Below, piece after piece: positions 21,901 through 34,181 of a stretch of DNA of 64,000 bases. The notes beneath the pieces are model-generated. The model had not been told where the DNA came from, did not search any database, and saw only the letters and a list, made by a program, of their open reading frames with translations. The stretch is taken from NCBI GenBank assembly GCA_012934845.2, contig WNNJ02000108.1:558001-622000 (forward strand), given 5' to 3'. The number at the start of each line of letters is the position of its first letter. Within the stretch, counting starts at the first letter, position 1. The position numbers and the translations under genes were made by a program. This DNA is from Pomphorhynchus laevis. Taxonomy: Eukaryota > Acanthocephala > Palaeacanthocephala > Echinorhynchida > Pomphorhynchidae.

Positions 21901-22784
21901 TTAACTGTTATAAGCAAACTCGACACGATATTTTGCATGTTTGAAGCTCCAGCGTACATTCACAGTGACAATGTCTCGTCATTCCGCTCAGAAGAGTTGA
22001 AGCAGTACTTACTTGCCCACGGAGTTGCAAGCAACCACTCGTCGCCGTTCAACCCAAGGGGAAACGGCTAAGCTGAAAGGTATGTCGGTTCATTATGGAC
22101 GGCCACTTGCGCTCGAAACCATAAATATGTATATTACGGAATATGAAAAGGTGCTGGATCACGTTCTAGCATGCAGCCAAGAACTCCTGTGCACGGCGAC
22201 TAACGAAACATCACATGACAGAATGTTCCAGTATCATCGGATAAATATACCAGTCGAGTCACTTCTAGTTTGGCTAAAAACGGTGAGACTGTATACATGA
22301 TACAACATGCACAACAATAAAAATTCTCATCAAAAGTGATGCCAGTACAAGTACGAGCGGCCAACCCCAGTTATTACCACGTTGAAAATTCAGACGGTCT
22401 ATCTAGAGTGGTGTCAAACAGAGACATCTCCAAGTACGAAAAATTCGAAGACGAGGACTGCGTTTTGTAAAAAAGAAAATTACACTTCTTATCACAACAC
22501 ATATGCAGATGAGTTTTTCGACAACCGGCAAGAAAATGACTATGAACGACAAAACGATACGAAACTATCAACCCCGAAACAACCTGCAGAAGATCAGTTA
22601 ATGACCCATCAGGTTTATAGACCAATTTGTCACAGACCTCCGAAATACCCCCGGGGTCTTCGAATGGAAGGGAAGAATGTCATAATGTTTAATTCACATG
22701 TTTATGTTTATTTGACCCTTTTTAGATATTGTCGTATAAACGCATAAAGAAACTAGTTCTTTTACATCTGGAATTTACGGCAGA
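18942..22784 (+). mobile_element. Ty3/Gypsy LTR retrotransposon fossil
   Basis: This is a broken LTR element of about 3.8 kb on the + strand. Parts in order: a gag-like region (19.0-19.6 kb), a zinc-knuckle region (CNKCKKIGHLAKVC, about 19.84 kb), an aspartic-protease trace (about 19.98 kb), reverse transcriptase (20.3-20.95 kb), RNase H (21.3-21.55 kb) and integrase (HSDN-type core, 21.75-22.1 kb). RT-RNaseH-integrase order identifies the Ty3/Gypsy group. Diverged direct repeats at 18942-19029 and 22679-22783 are probably LTR remnants. It carries many breaks and is old and inactive. Confidence 0.85.
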
Positions 22785-22914
22785 TACCCAAGCAACTTGT
22801 CAGAAAGGGACATCACTGATCTCAATTTTATTCAATAAAAAATCATGATTGACACTCGAATTATATTTCAAAGTCTGTCTGAATGCAAATTGGGATGCAT
22901 TAAGTGGAACTGTC

Positions 22915-24075
22915 CAAAATGTCAATAACTCGTTTTGTTGAAGTAAAATAGCGTTAACCGATAACTGATTTTGTCGATAAGCAAATGATCGTAACCCAGT
23001 ACATCATTGTAAATGTTAAGAAATCTTTTGCGAAAACATAATTGAAGCAGTTTCACAAAACCGGGATTCAAAGTAATCGGCCGAAAGTCGAGCCCAGTTT
23101 TATCATTTAAAATGATTATCACTTTAGACCAGTTTATACGATCAGGAAAGATCACTGACTGAAAGCTCCTTGTGAAAAGGGAAGCTAAGATAGAGGATAA
23201 CTTTATATTAGAAATTTAGCTAACCAGTAACTGATATCATTTCAGTATGCTTTCGATGAGTTAAGAGAGGTCATCAATTCTTCAATATCTATACGAGAGA
23301 CATACATTTCATTGATGTGAGGGAGGACTGTCTGTACATATTTTTTGGATACTTCACCAAATGAGGTAAATGAGCGGTTTAATTTATTAAGCCTCATTCC
23401 CAATTCATCTTCACTAAGATTACGAAAATCATTGTATTTTATGATTTATGAAACTTGCAAATTTTTCATACATGGTTTCGTTACTTAGAAAGTAAATTTA
23501 GGTGATGCAATCTATTTGACAGTTTAATTTGATTGTCTAACTTTGTAGTGAGCTGACTAAATACGTTTCGATTACCTTTCTTGTAAGCCTTATCTCTTTG
23601 ATTCTGTAAATCTTTAATCGGTGGGGTTAACCAAAGAGGATAATGATTCGTCAACCTAACCTTCCTATGTGGAAGTGTATTAACACATACAGCATCAATA
23701 CATCCCGTTAATAATTGAATTCCTTTAGATACATCCAGTGAGTCGCAATTATATAAATCCAAACTACGCTTCACTCCTTGTGTCAATCGGATTAGATACT
23801 GCTCTTTTTTATCTTACATAATATGGCACAAAGTTAGACGTTCAGCAATTTGTAACAGTGAGTTACGGAGTAACTAACACTGCATGATCAGAACTGCTTA
23901 TCAGAGCCAATTTCATAACCTTGGTCGTGTAAGCAGTCGCATTTGTATATATTATGCCGAAGCACACTTTACATCTCGCTGTAAAGTCACAATCCGCTGT
24001 GTACAAAACTATGAGCGAAGTCGTCATAAGGAATTCTATTGAAATCACCCAGTAGTAATACGTACGGATTTGAAG
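22915..24075 (-). mobile_element. LINE fragment: endonuclease end to RT start
   Basis: The minus strand reads, from right to left, LLLGDFNRIPYDDFAHSF (about 24050-23990), an endonuclease block; then PLWLTPPIKDLQNQRDKAYK (about 23640-23580), the linker between endonuclease and RT; then FPDRINWSKVIIILNDKTGL (about 23150-23090) and DFRPITLNP, the start of RT. Frames change several times and the catalytic RT boxes are absent, so both ends are lost. It is a lineage distinct from the L2-like copies. Confidence 0.65.
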
Positions 24076-24339
24076 CAGCTACCGTTCATTAGGTTATTTA
24101 AGAGCAAAATAGATCTTTCACACAACATTGATTAATCTGATATAAACCTTACACTTATGTAACACGTAGACCACATTCTTCCAAACCCATTATTGTGCAT
24201 CCAATATACTGTGAAAGCTTAGGAATTACGGATTTTCTATACATGCTCTAGATAAATACGTGAATCCTTGAATAGACGTTCTTTCGCTATGCTATGTTAG
24301 TAACTTTTTCCGAATAATTCAATCTAACTCAGGGCATTC

Positions 24340-24955
24340 CTCGAGGTTGTATTCTTTAATTCAGTTTAAACGTTATCGAGTCAGTAAATCATTTTACTGA
24401 TCTAGGTGTAGTGATCTTGGCAAACTTAAAAACTTGTCCTCACTCTTCTATCACCGTGGCTAAATGTCATATAACTTTAGACTTCCTCTATCGAAATTTT
24501 TGACGACCGGAGTCTAGAACATTATGCATTGTATATGGAAATCTCTTAATATCGCAAATGATTTCAGCTTCTTAGTCGACACACCATCAACTTAAATCAG
24601 AATCGAGTGAATTTGAAAGCATTTTGAGGAGAGTCACTTATTTGGTTCTGGTAATTCGCTTCATTCCTTATCCTAGTAGTCTCAATGCGTTTAGTATCAG
24701 ATATATTGAATGTGATCTTATGATTGCAGATCTAACACTGGTGTGGATGTTGCTGCGTGTGCCTCATCATTCATTGAAGCAGCTGTTCCGCCTTCGTGAC
24801 TCTTTAATGTTACGTGCACACGAGCTGTGTATGAAGTATCGGTCAAATCCTCGAGCCACTCATTTGGTTCTGGTAATTCGCTTTATTTCTTATCCTATTA
24901 GACTTAATGCGTTGAGTTTCAGATATATTGAATGTATAATATATTGAATATATAA
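24340..24955 (+). mobile_element. CR1-like LINE 3' scrap with internal duplication
   Basis: The + strand reads DLGVIVLANLKTCPHSSITV (about 24401), similar to DLGVIVNRSLS in the 8.0-kb copy, then LTLVWMLLRVPHHSLKQLF (about 24735). A block of about 85 bp is present twice: THLVLVIRFISYP..LNA.. SFRYIEC is encoded at about 24640-24710 and again at 24855-24930. The second copy replaces the expected C-terminus. No RT catalytic box remains. Confidence 0.55.
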
Positions 24956-24957
24956 TG

Positions 24958-25525
24958 TCATTGAAGGTCAGTAGTGCCTGCTACCGATACTGCAGACGAG
25001 ACTGACTCTTCTGAGGTGTCTTTTGATGCATTGGAACACAAAGTTGGATATGGAGGCGGCTTACTCACTGATGAGGATAGTAGTATGGTGGTTTCGCCAA
25101 CTTTTAGAACATCCTCATCGTTTTGGTCACTATTCGTCAATAGCTTTCCAACATTAGCAGCACAGCAGAAGCCACTGAGGAAAGTTCGTTTAGAGATGTT
25201 ATCATCATCTGTGATTGGAATTGAGACATGAGTCCAAGCGTTGCAATCTTTGTTATCACAACCAATCTGTTTATCAATATAAGTCTCAGTATTAGCGGAC
25301 GTGAGTTTCCGATCAACTCTTTTAGTTGTTTTATTTGATTTTGACATTTGTTGAACCAAATAAACGCAATCCCGATAATTTGGTGGGTCTTGTAATTTGA
25401 TATAGTTATCAATCGTCTTCTAATCAGCGTTAATGTATGCTTGGTGTCTGTTATTTATTGTAAGTAGTTATGACAAAATATTTTTTAACCAGTTACGTTT
25501 TTCCGCAAGCGTAGCGAGCTGAACT
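24958..25525 (-). mobile_element. L2-like LINE copy, 5' end with PHD-type ORF1 start
   Basis: From right to left, a probable 5' UTR (GTAGCGAG motif near 25513, shared with 11.74 kb) is followed by a frame from about 25425 reading YIKLQDPPNYRDCVYLVQQM and GCDNKDCNAWTHVSIPI with later SGFCCAAN, an incomplete PHD-like Cys pattern. The protein then becomes low-complexity and stops at 24958. The rest of the element is missing. Confidence 0.6.
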
Positions 25526-26330
25526 GTATTTGTATTTTATTGTATATATTTGTAATTATCTTGAACACATAACTTTTTCTTGATAATCTTTCTTCGATAA
25601 TCGTTCTTCTATATAATCGTCCACTTATATTATCTCTTTGAGAAAATACAATATCTAGTACAAAGGATAATCCATCAATAGCAAATCTGGTAAGCACAAA
25701 TACGTGCTAAATGAGTAATATGTCACCTATAAATAACTCTCATAGTTTCTTATCGTCACGGAGGCAGTTACCAGCACTGACGTTGCCTTCTTTGTCGATT
25801 ACCAGCGTCGGTAAATTCAATTTAAATCACCAACTAAAATAAAGGGTGATTACTCCTACTACACGCCTAGCTAGAATGTGCATTCAGCTTATTATCTAAA
25901 ATAGCTGATCTGAGTGTTTGATAAAAAACTTCAAACGAAACGCGAAGGTTGAATATAATTAGATCAACTGTAAGATACTTGAATGTTCGTCCATGAATCG
26001 AATATCTATGTGGCTAATTACGCCCCTATCCTTGCATAAACGGCTACACATCCACTCTTCTTAAGAGGGGATACATCTGAACGTACCAAATGATAAGTTT
26101 GAATTTATATTGCGCTGGTAAATTATATTGCGCTTGTGAATTAAGTGATTATTGATATTATTGAAAAACACCTCGATCACAGTTTTACTAAAAATGATTT
26201 TCGGTTGAAAAATACGTTAAAATTCTAACGTATCTGTGTTAATACGTGTAAACGTTTGTACATAAATTGACACCAATTCATTGCTGCTTTTTCTGGACGT
26301 TTGTTACGAGAAAAATATTATTTCGTAAGT
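25526..26330. other. AT-rich stretch without recognised content
   Basis: No gene or repeat is supported. Confidence 0.4.
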
Positions 26331-26935
26331 AATGATTATTGTTACGTGAGAAAGCTGAGGTCACCTCTGGGGTATCTCGGCAATTTTGGGATAAGTCTTT
26401 TCTAGAGGACGTTCCCCAGAGCTAATATTAAGGTTTCTTAAGCTCCTCGTATCCAGATTACTTGCCGTAGTACACATAGATTAGACCCTTAAGTGTGTAA
26501 GAGACCATGAGTGATTCAGTGGTTTAGACGGAAGGCGGAGCACTGGTGTAAGCTGGAGGGATCTGATTTTTTTGCCCGTATTTATAGAAAATGATAATCA
26601 AGACATTTTGACGATATTTCTAATTTTTTGTTTTCCTATTTAACCGTTATGATAACCGATTTGTCCTATTGTTTCTCAACGTTTGTTAATTACGAAAAAA
26701 ATATTAATTCGTTAGTAATAATAATCGTTATACATCAGCCGTTAAGCGATTGCTTGTTACCCGGCATAGTCCGCCTCGATTGGACTCTTCGGGGGGGGAA
26801 GGGGGGGCTGAAATACCCCGGGTGGTTCAGTCGTAGAGCGGCGTGTTGGATCGGCTGTGGGGCTCAGAACCCTCCGAACCTGATGCCGTAAAGAAGAGGA
26901 TGATAAGCAGGTGTTAAACGAATAATTTAAACTTA
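26331..26935 (+). repeat. SINE-like patch with pol III box-like motifs
   Basis: Between about 26815 and 26890 the sequence is unusually GC-rich. It has an A-box-like TGGTTCAGTCG (about 26822) and a B-box-like GGCTCAGAACC (about 26862), about 40 bp apart as in tRNA-derived SINE heads. A G8-AA-G7 run lies just upstream. Two diverged copies of a short block (CGTTTGTTA..ACGAAAAA.ATATTA.TTCGTTAGTAAT) lie at about 26300 and 26680. No acceptor stem can be formed, so it is not a tRNA gene. Confidence 0.35.
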
Positions 26936-27889
26936 GTTTTGTTTGTTTCCCTCTGTTTAAGTGAACTTATTATCCTGTATATTTTATTTTAAGAAAATCT
27001 ATTATTATTGATTGCTTGTCGGCCTGAAAACTAAATATAAAAACAAACAAGTAATAATTCACTCTTTATCTAAAAGCGATTGGTTACATTTCACAATGAA
27101 AAAACGAAATACATCTATCTAAAAGGGATTATTTACGATTTATATAAAAATACGAGAGATAAAAACGAAATTTTATATTCACAAAGACAGCAAGTTGTAG
27201 TTTCATAACGTTGATATTTCAAAATAATACCACTCTGGCTTACATTGAGTACATTTCAAGTATAAAATCACAATTTCTCAGGTGATACATTATGTCGAAA
27301 TTCAGTAACATTTCATAACCGGATGTAATCGCGAACAGCAATTTCTTGCACACAACTTCTATTTTTAAAAATATATTACGTATCACTAATATTTTACATA
27401 TAAATAGACTATTATTTTATATATCTATTATATGCGCGTCTTTCCTTATACTGCTAACGTAAATTAGGAATTTAATTGTATTTTATATTCGTGTGGAAAC
27501 AACCAACTGTTTTTTGTTTAAAAGTATTAAAAATCATTTATAATCAAAAATTTTGACACTCGTCATACAATAAAAAACCAATGTGGAAAAAACCAATGTG
27601 AACCTATGAAAAACCAATGTGGAAACAACCACGGCTTTTTGTTTAAAAATATTAAAAATCATATTTAATCAAAAATTTTAACACTCGTCATACTTAAAAA
27701 AAAGTTCTAGAAATAATTAACATACAATTTCGACAGACGTACTCTAAAGAGAGCTGATCATCGCGTCAAGGAACCACATTTTAATTGGTCCGAAAATTTA
27801 AATCAATGTTCTGACCGCTGAAACTACAGTTCCGCTCGCTGTAAAACCTATCATTTCAATCAGTAGCAAATTTAACAGTTTAAACACAC
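26936..27889. repeat. AT-rich spacer with a ~125-bp tandem duplication
   Basis: The block GTGGAAACAACCA...TTTTTGTTTAAAA.TATTAAAAATCAT...CACTCGTCATAC occurs at about 27490-27568 and 27617-27692, separated by AAAACCAATGTGG repeats. The rest is AT-rich and unremarkable. Confidence 0.6.
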
Positions 27890-30800
27890 AAGAACGTTGA
27901 TGGGAGGACGTAAGAAGACAGCTACGACCGACACCAACTGTCTCAACTACAAGTACAGTGCTCGACACACGACTGCAGCGTCTGTACTACAATTGCATGC
28001 GTCAACAGTAAGTCTGAAGAAGACTTCATATGTGGCTTTTGTGCCAACAAACTCATACGCGACATCTTCCATAAGAACATATCAACCTCCAACGTGTCCA
28101 CTCAAACAACCCCAGTCATTTCTGATGTCCTTTTCAAGCATCGCTCTCACGCGTCCTCTGTTCTATCCCAACGATTCAAACTCATGTCCTCTTCAGCTAC
28201 TCGCATTTTCACTGATCGCACCCCCTCCGAAATTGCTCAACTCTCATCTACCCGCATCGAAAAACGCTGTCGCGAGGAAAACGGCAAAATATCTCTCTCA
28301 TCCGAAACATCGACGGAAATTTTCAAGTTGACCACACCCGCCCAAAAATTCGGTGGCGCTCCATCTCCCCTATATGTCTTTTACACTAGCCCCTATCACC
28401 ATCACACACGGTTTCCGCCTCGGCCTCCTCAACACTAGATCTATTCTCAATAAATCCGTTATGATCTTCAACCTATTCACCAAGCAATCCATCGATCTCT
28501 TCTGCCTCACCGAATCCTGGCACTCAGATTGCGACGACCTTTCCATTCGCCATCTGCTCTCTACCGGTTGCTCCCTAGTCGAATCCGCCCGCCCCTCAGC
28601 TTATGTTCTTCTAAATTCTCTAATCATGGCGGCATTGTCGCATCCGCCCGTCATACCGCATCTCTTCGCAAAATCAATTCCCCTTTCAGTCCTTGCACTT
28701 TTGAATTGCTCACTTGTCGTTACTCTAACCCGATCACTCTAGATCTCGCGAATGTATACGGTCCTGGTTCATCCCCTCCTACATACTTATTTTTTACCAA
28801 AATCGCAGACCTCCTCTCTCATTGTTCTTTGTCCTTAATACCTTCACTCGTTCTAAGCGACTTCAGCATCCGCCTAGACGCCCCTCTTCCACGGATTCCA
28901 TCGGTTCACCAACATTCTATCCAACTACAATTACAAACTAATATCCACTGCCCCACACATATCCTTGGTGGGGCACTCGATATCATCGCTAATTCTGATC
29001 ATTTTGCTGCATACACCTCACTGTCCATCTCTGATCCTGGTCTATCCGATCACTTTCTCGTCACACTTGATCTCACTCACAATCACACACCCCTCACACA
29101 CCTACAATCCTACGTCGCTCTTGGAAAAATCTTGACCTCTCCCTTCTCCGCTCTGCCTTACTCAAATCGTCTCTATCCTATCCAACAACATCATATTCCT
29201 CTCCTCACGATCTCGCCTTTCTTTTCGACTCTGAACTCACATCCACTCTCGATATTCTCTTGCCCTTAGAGTCTCACACACACCGTCGCTTGCACCGTGC
29301 CCCATGGTTTGACATCCAATGCCTACTATCAAAGCGTCGACTCCGCCATGCTTTTCGAGTCTATCACCGCTCTCTCAGACGTGATTTCCGCTCGATCACT
29401 CCGTCTTTCCGTGATTCCTATCTTGCTCTTCGCCGGTCTCATCTCAACTTACTATGTACCAAATGCAACTCCTTCTGGCAGCATAAAATCATCACGTCAT
29501 TCAACTCTAAGACTCTCTGGCATACTTTTAACTCAATCCTTGCTCGCTCCTCTTCGCCGTGCAACATCAATGCCAATGATTATTCGTTATTTCTCCAGAC
29601 TAAAGTATCCACGTTGCTCTCTCACACCCCGGTATCCATCCTATCCCACTCTGCCCCGCCAATCCTCATTCTCCCGAAACTCTTTCATCTTCTCCCTGTC
29701 TCACCTTCCAAAGTCTTATCTGTTATCATGTCCTTGCCCAGCAAAACCTCACCTGCTGATCCCCTGCATACCCAAATACTTAAATTCGTATGCTTATCGA
29801 TATCCCCTTTTCTCACAACATTGTATAAATCGTCCATCCGCAGTCGTATCTTTCTTCACACAAGAAATCCGCAATCGTTCGTACCCTCATTAAGAAACAA
29901 TCGCTCGACCCCTCCCTTCCTTCTAGCTATCGCCCCATTTCACTACTCCCTGCTCTTTCTAAGCTCTTAGAACACCTCATCTTAATACAAATCAACGCTT
30001 ATCTCTCCTCAAGCAATCTGTACCCTCCTTTCCAATCCGCTTTCCGCTCTAATCACTCCACAGAAATCGCATGCATAAAAGTGTACAACGACTTACTCAT
30101 ATCTCGAGACAAGGCTCTATAAAGTGTTCTCATCTCCCTCGACCTCTCCTCCGCATTCGACATTGTCGACCACTCCGTCCTCCTTTCTCGCCTTCGTTAT
30201 GATTACGGCTTTTCTTCCTCCTTAGTTGCATGGTTCGCCTCATATCTATCCGACCGTTCCTTTCGCGTCTGTTCCAATTCATCATCCTTCCATCCCATCC
30301 CTATCTTTTTCGGGGTGTCACAAGGTTCAGTCCTAGGTCCCCTGCTTTTCTTTCTTATGCTTGGTGATCTCTCTCCGTTTATCAAACCTTTATCCTTTAA
30401 CGTCATGCACTACGCCGATGACATCCTCATCTATGCTCATGCACCCGCACATCGAATACACGATATCGGCAGTTCTTCCTCCAACTGTCTTCTATCTACG
30501 AACATCTCTCCAATCTCCATCTCGTTCTAAACCCCGACAAGTCTAAAATAATGTGGATCCTTCCCCGTAAACCAAGCATATCTCCTCCCACTGTATCTTT
30601 TGCCTCATCGATCATCCCCATAGTACACAATCTCACTTTTTTAGGCTTCCATTTCGATGATCACCTTTCCCTTAAACACACTTGACCGTGACAAGGTTCG
30701 CTCGTCTAACTTAATTCTCCGTGACATCCGCCGTATCCGCTCCCTTATCGACTTTCGTTCTTGTATGTATCTTCTTTCATCGCTTCTTTTCCCTAAAATC

Positions 30801-31262
30801 GATTACTGCCTTAGCTTTAACGCAATTCTCTAAAATCCATCATCCTACCACTACAACGCATAATCAACTCCGCCGTTCGAGTGCTCTTTCGTCTACGTCG
30901 CTTCGATCACATATCCACATATCTTGCCCAACTCTCCTTGCCCACCATCCACATTCGCATCAAACTCCGCCTTCTTATCGTAACTTTTCGTCTCATCAAT
31001 GTCGGCTCCCATCGTTCATCAACTTTCCTTTCTTAGACGACACTCGCCCCACCTCGCTATCGCTGCGTTCCCGTCATACCATCTTACTCCACGTTCCCAA
31101 TTATTCCAACAACTATGGTCTTCGATTCTTCCTCGTCGCCGTTTCTCTCGCCTGGAATCAACTCTTATTTAATGTCCGCCGCGCTCCCTCCTTTATCACA
31201 TTCAAACACCTCCTCCGTTCACAACTTCTCGACACATGATTTACATTTATATTTTGTTGTGG
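27890..31262 (+). mobile_element. L2-like LINE copy, + strand, broken
   Basis: This is an almost full-length but dead copy. In order: a PHD-finger-like start (about 27.92-28.08 kb); a shortened ORF1 region (about 0.5 kb less than the opposite copy); endonuclease (GFRLGLLNTRSILNKSV at 28410; LTCRYSNPITLDLANVYGPG; LSDHFLVTLDLTHN); a linker rich in RR/H; RT with FQSAFRSNHSTEIACIKVYN, SLDLSSAFDIVDHSVLL, GVSQGSVLGPLLF (about 30310), HYADDILIYAH (about 30410) and the C-terminus to about 31240. Frame changes and stops are frequent. It ends at GTGGTCATGTAA (31260), where the inverted neighbour begins. Confidence 0.85.
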
Positions 31263-34055
31263 TCATGTAAACTTTCATGCAGGCGATTTCTGTGGAGTGA
31301 TTAGAGCGGAAAGCGGATTGGAAAGGAGTCTACAGATTGGATGAGGAGAGATAAGCGTTGATCTGTATTAAGATGATGTGTTCTAAGAGCTTAGAAAGAG
31401 CAGGGAGTAGTGAAATGGGGCGATAGCTAGAAGGAAGGGAGGGGTCGAGCGATTATTTCTTAAGGAGGGTACGAACGATTGCGGATTTCTTGTGTGAACA
31501 AAGATACGACTGCGGATGGACGATTTATACAATGTTGTGAGAAAAGGGGATATCGATAAGCATACGGATTTAAGTATTTGGGTATGCAGGGGATCAGCAG
31601 GTGAGGTTTTGCTGGGCAAGGACATGATAACAGATGAGACTTTGGAAGGTGAGACAGGGAGAAGATGAAAGAGTTTCGGGAGAATGAGGATTGGCGGGGC
31701 AGAGTGGGATAGGATGGATACCGGGGTGTGAGAGAGCAACGTGGATACTTTGGTCTGGAGAAATTCCGAATAATCATGGGGATTGATGTTGCACGGCGTA
31801 GAGGAGCTAGCAAGGATTGAGTTGAAAGTATGCCATAGAGTCTTTGTGTTGAATGAAGTGATGATTATTTGCTGCCAGAAGGAGTTGCATTTGGTACGTA
31901 GTAGGTTGAGATGAGACCGGCGAAGAGCAAGATAGGAATCACGGAAAGACGGAGTGATCGAGCGGAAATCACGTCTGAGAGAGCGGTGATAGACTCGAAA
32001 AGCATGGCGGAGTCGACGCTTTGATAGTAGGCATTGGATGTCAAACCATGGGGCACGGTGCAAGCGACGGTGTGGGTTAGACTTTAAGGGCAAGAGAATA
32101 TCGAGAGTGGATGTGAGTTCGGAGTCGAAAAGAAAGGCGAGATCATGAGGAGAGGAATATGTTATTGTGGGTAATGATAGAGATGATTGGAGTAAAGCCG
32201 AGCGGAGAAGGGAGAGGTCAAGATTTTTCCAAGAGCGACGTAGGATTGTAGGTGTGTGAGGAGGGGTGTTATTGTGAGTGAGATCAAGGGTGACGAGAAA
32301 GTGATCGGATAGACCAGGATCAGAGATGGACAGTGAGGTGTATGCAGCAAAATGATCAGAATTAGCGATGATGTCGAGTGCCTCAATAAGGATATGTGTG
32401 GGGCGGTGGATATTAGTTTGTAATTGTAGTTGGATAGAATGTTGGTGAACCAATGGAATCCGTGGAAGAGGGGCGGTCTAGGCGGATGTTGAAGTCGCTT
32501 AGAACGAGTGAAGGTATTAAGGACAAAGAACAATGAGAGAGTAGGTCTGCGATTTCGGTAAAAAATAAGGATGTAGGAGGGGATGAACCAGGACCGTATA
32601 CATTCGCGAGATCTAGAGTGATCGGGTTAGAGTAACGACAAGTGAGCAATTCAAAAGTGCAAGGACTGAAAGGGGAATTGATTTTGCGAAGAGACGCGGT
32701 GTGACGGGCGGATGCGACAATGCCGCCATGATTAGAGAATTTAGAAGGGGATTTTCTAAGTTGGCGAGCGGATTCGACTAGTTAGCAACCAGCAGAGAGC
32801 AAACGGCGAATTGAGAGGTCGTCAGAATCGGAGTGCTAGGATTCGGTGAGGCAGATGAGATTGATGGATTGCTTAGTTAATAAGTTGAGGATGAGATCGT
32901 ATTTATTGAGACTAGATCTAGTGTTGAGGAGGCCGAGGCGGAAACCGTGTGTAGTGGTGGTAGGGGCTACTGGAGAAGACACATAGGGAAGATTGAGCGT
33001 TATCGAATTTTTGGGCGGCTGCGGACAACTTGAAAATTTCCGTCGATGTTTCGGATGGAAAGAGATATGTTTCGCCGTTTTTCTCGCGACGGCGTTTTTC
33101 GATGCGGCAGATGAGAGTTGAGCGATTTCGGAGGGGGTGCGATCGGGAAAAATGCGAGTGGCTTAAGAGGACATGAGTTTGAATTGTTGTTAGAGGACAG
33201 AAGACGCGTGAGAGCATTGCTTGAAACAACTTTTAGGAGAGGTTGCTGGGAAGGATTAGATTGAGACGATTAATTTAGGCGGAGGAGTGCGACATGAGAG
33301 ATGTTGTTAAAAAGGATGGGTTATCCGCAGGAACAAGAGACGAGAGGTTGGATCTGAATGCGAAAACATCGTGGTCGAGACGTGCTTGTGGAGATAAAGA
33401 GATGGAAGAAGTGATATTAGTGACGATGACGCAACGATCGCGAGAAGCAAAGCGTTTCCGTAAATGAGGACGAGTAACGTGAGTTGGTGAGATCATGATA
33501 GGAGAGCTGGGAGTTGAGGATATCAAGGGAGTAGGTTTGACAGCGTAAGACTAAGATGATTTGAATAATAGAGAGGGTGGTGAGCGATGTGAGGAAAGGT
33601 TATGATCGAAAGGATTTTGGAGGTTGGTGGATGTTATTTTGATTGAGGGATGTAGGTTATTGAGAAACGAGACAGATTGGAAGATACGGGGTTGTCGGGA
33701 AGTGAAGACATTGGATTAGAGGTGCATGTGATGACAGGATCAGTGGGTTGACAATGGGTATTAGAAACGACTGTGGGGTTGAGTGGACACGTTGGAGGAT
33801 GATATGTTCTTATGGGATAGGTCGCGTATGAGTTTGTTGGCACAAAAGCAGCATATGAAGTCTTCTTTAGACTTACTGCTGTCGCATACGATTGTAGTCC
33901 AGACGCTGCAGGCGTGTGTCGAGCATTGTATTTGTAGTTGAGCACAGTTGTTGTCGGTTGTAGCTGTCTTCTTAGTCCCCCAATCGACGTCCTTGTTCGT
34001 TAAAACTGTTAATTTTGCTAGATTGATTTGGAATGTATGTTTATTAGTTATCAAA
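31263..34055 (-). mobile_element. L2-like LINE copy, - strand, 3'-truncated
   Basis: This is the same family as the + copy on its left, in opposite orientation. Read right to left: PHD-like ORF1 start (CSTHACSVWTTIV ... DFICCFCANKLIRDL, 33.99-33.85 kb), ORF1 body with RKRFASRDRCVIVTNI (about 33440), endonuclease (LTCRYSNPITLDLANVYGPG, 32649; SLVLSDFNIRLDRP) and the linker and RT start to about 31290. The stretch 31383-32453 is one open frame of 356 codons through EN end and linker. RT after SAFRSNHSTEIAC is absent, cut at the junction with the + copy. The 5' end lies only about 130 bp from the SELENOT start. Confidence 0.85.
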
Positions 34056-34063
34056 CTTTTTTA

Positions 34064-34085
34064 AGGTGTTATATATAACACCTTT
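34064..34085. repeat. AAGGTGTTATATATAACACCTT palindrome
   Basis: A perfect palindrome of about 20 bp lies between the LINE 5' end and SELENOT exon 1. It could be a remnant of the insertion or part of the SELENOT promoter region. Confidence 0.6.
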
Positions 34086-34181
34086 TTCATGTTATTATGC
34101 GAATATTAAATTAAATAATCTTTTAATACTAATATTAATAGTAATGACATGTTTCACTACTTTAGATTTAAAAATGCTGCA

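Noticed and set aside
26822-26890. A tRNA gene
   Set aside because: Box-like motifs are present but no acceptor stem or anticodon arm can be formed.
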